DNA from: Fallopia convolvulus
Lineage: Eukaryota; Streptophyta; Magnoliopsida; Caryophyllales; Polygonaceae
NCBI GenBank assembly: GCA_964016875.1
Contig: OZ024719.1
Span: 34,706,679 to 34,770,678, forward strand
Direction of reading: 5' to 3'
Length of the DNA: 64,000 bases
Shown one piece after another: positions 63,201 to 64,000 of this stretch (position 1 is the first letter of the stretch; every line of letters begins with the position of its first letter). A model generated the notes under the pieces. The model saw nothing but the letters and a program-made list of their open reading frames with translations. It searched no databases and was not told the DNA's origin. A program made the translations under genes and the position numbers.

Positions 63201-64000
63201 TTGTTCTTTGATAATGTGGTTCGGTTGCATGGGGTCCCTAAATCTATTGTTTCTGACCGTGATGTTAAATTTCTAAGTTTCTTTTGGAAGACTCTTTGGT
63301 CCAAGCTTGGAACCAAGCTCTTATTCTCTACTACTAGCCACCCGCAAACGGATGGGCAAACCGAGGTCGTTAATCGTACCCTTGGTGCCTTGTTGCGTTC
63401 TATTTTGAAAACTAATTTGCGCAGGTGGGAAGAGTGTCTTCCTTTCATTGAGTTTGCTTACAATAGGTCCATTCATTCCGCTACAAAGAAGACGCCTTTT
63501 GAGGTGGTGTATGGGCGCAATCCCGTTACACCACTTGATTTAGCGCCTTATGCTATGTCCGATCGAGAGAGTCGTGAAGGACGGGACCGGGCTGAGTATA
63601 TTAAGCAGATTCATGAGGATACTCGTCTTCAATTGGAGAGGCGAACATTGCAATACAAGCGCCAAGCTGATAAAGGGCGCAAGGAGCTGATTTTTGAACC
63701 CGGCGACCTTGTTTGGGTTCATTTGAGGAAGGAGAGGTTTCCTACTCTTCGAAATTCTAAGCTTAAGCCACGTGGAGATGGACCATTCCAAGTGTTAGAG
63801 CGCATCAACGACAATGCTTACAAGCTTGATCTTCCTCCGAATTATGGCGTCCATGAGGTATTCAACGTATCCGATCTTGTTCCTTATTTTTCTAACAATG
63901 ATGTTGAGTTTGAGCAGGATCTAGGTTCGAGGACGAACCCTTTTCAAGGGGAGGATGATGATGTGATTCCATCGATGTCCGAGCCAACTATGGAGCACAC
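60213..64000 (+). CDS. F gag C-terminus and pol, open to window end
   Basis: Frame 3 stays open from 60213 past 64000. In order: zinc knuckle CFKCLGHGHYARDC (60468), an acidic linker, protease VIIDSGSCCNII (about 60750) and HLLLGRPWQYD; RT with WRMCVDCRAINNITIKYRHL and catalytic VVYFDDILIYS (61873); RNase H FEIECDASGIGLGG ... YTHSDHEAL-type block (VIHSDHEALKYL) ... VVADALSRRYALL; integrase H-H-C-C (CASCATCVRAKSK), ISMDFVLGFPR, SDRDVKF, TDGQTEVVNRTL; and the GPF C-terminal module (LKPRGDGPFQVLERINDNAY). All catalytic residues I can check are present. It continues into the 3' LTR. The piece is intact itself but separated from gag by the frameshift. Confidence 0.93.
63946..63958 (+). promoter_or_regulatory. 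F polypurine tract
   Basis: AAGGGGAGGATGA directly precedes the 3' LTR start and is inside the polyprotein frame. Confidence 0.88.
63959..64000 (+). repeat. F 3' LTR, first 42 bases
   Basis: TGATGTGATTCCATCGATG matches the 5' LTR start with one difference (AACTATGG versus AAATATGG). The rest lies beyond the window. Confidence 0.92.

Larger units (their letters stand above)
57332..64000 (+). mobile_element. F: chromovirus-like Ty3/gypsy element, nearly complete, cut by window end
   Basis: 5' LTR 57332-58257, PBS 58260, leader, gag, full pol and polypurine tract, and the first 42 bases of the 3' LTR (63959-64000). LTR ends are TGATGT...ACATCA. The polyprotein frame runs through the polypurine tract into the 3' LTR. 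This, with gag and pol of the kind seen here, suggests a chromovirus, possibly the CRM branch, but I see no chromodomain and cannot settle the clade. A frameshift in gag makes this copy probably non-functional. Left flank CGTAG (57327-57331). Confidence 0.92.

Overview
The window is nuclear DNA of a flowering plant, almost certainly a dicot-type repeat-rich region. Almost every base belongs to transposable elements: Ty3/gypsy LTR retrotransposons of three kinds (Athila-like, Tat-like, and a chromovirus-like family), two LINEs and one hAT-type MITE. I see no intact host gene. The only host-like pieces are a short WD40 (TTG1/LWD-like) gene fragment near 13.0-13.15 kb and a degenerate tRNA-like sequence at 17.7 kb. 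I cannot name the species.

Layout, left to right. A1 (1-8117, + strand) is the 3' end of an Athila-like element: a broken ORF1-like gene, 3' UTR and LTR. It is interrupted by B (883-5069, - strand), a short non-autonomous chromovirus-like element with target duplication CTATC. A2 (8118-12966, +) is a second, diverged Athila-like remnant with gag-protease, 3' UTR and LTR, joined directly to the A1 LTR. An AT-rich stretch follows, holding the WD40 fragment, a LINE fragment (15.8-17.3 kb, -) and the tRNA-like sequence.

From 17.9 to 55.3 kb there is a nest resolved by target duplications. A LINE (-) is split by D, an Athila-like element (20046-54077, -, duplication GAGAA). D is in turn split twice: its 3' LTR by E, a 12.5 kb Tat-like element (20088-32606, +, duplication CAAAA), and its ORF1-like gene by C, a 10.7 kb Athila-like element (35453-46181, -, duplication AGTAG). 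LTR pairs of B, C, D and E differ by roughly 1.5-2.5% by eye, so the insertions are young and close in time.

Further right are a 677 bp hAT-type MITE (56214-56890) and F (57332 to beyond 64000, +), a nearly complete chromovirus-like element whose pol frame runs open to the window edge. F is the autonomous-type relative of B: same LTR ends, PBS class, leader and gag.

The most unusual signal is a set of short palindromes of the form TCG-NNNN-CGA, placed in pairs or runs about 21 bp apart in LTRs, UTRs and coding sequence alike. The central four bases are element-specific: TTAA in A1, GTAC in A2 and B, GGCC in C. D has a GC-rich counterpart built on GGCGG...CCGCC. Sibling elements keep the motif pairs at matching places but with the core changed everywhere together. 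I do not know a described system that explains this. Other points worth attention are an antisense, apparently intron-containing gene inside E, a roughly 20-copy tandem array in E, a gag-protease-ORF1 element (C) that has no reverse transcriptase or integrase, a conserved CGGG...CCCG hairpin and a doubled polypurine tract in the Athila-like elements.
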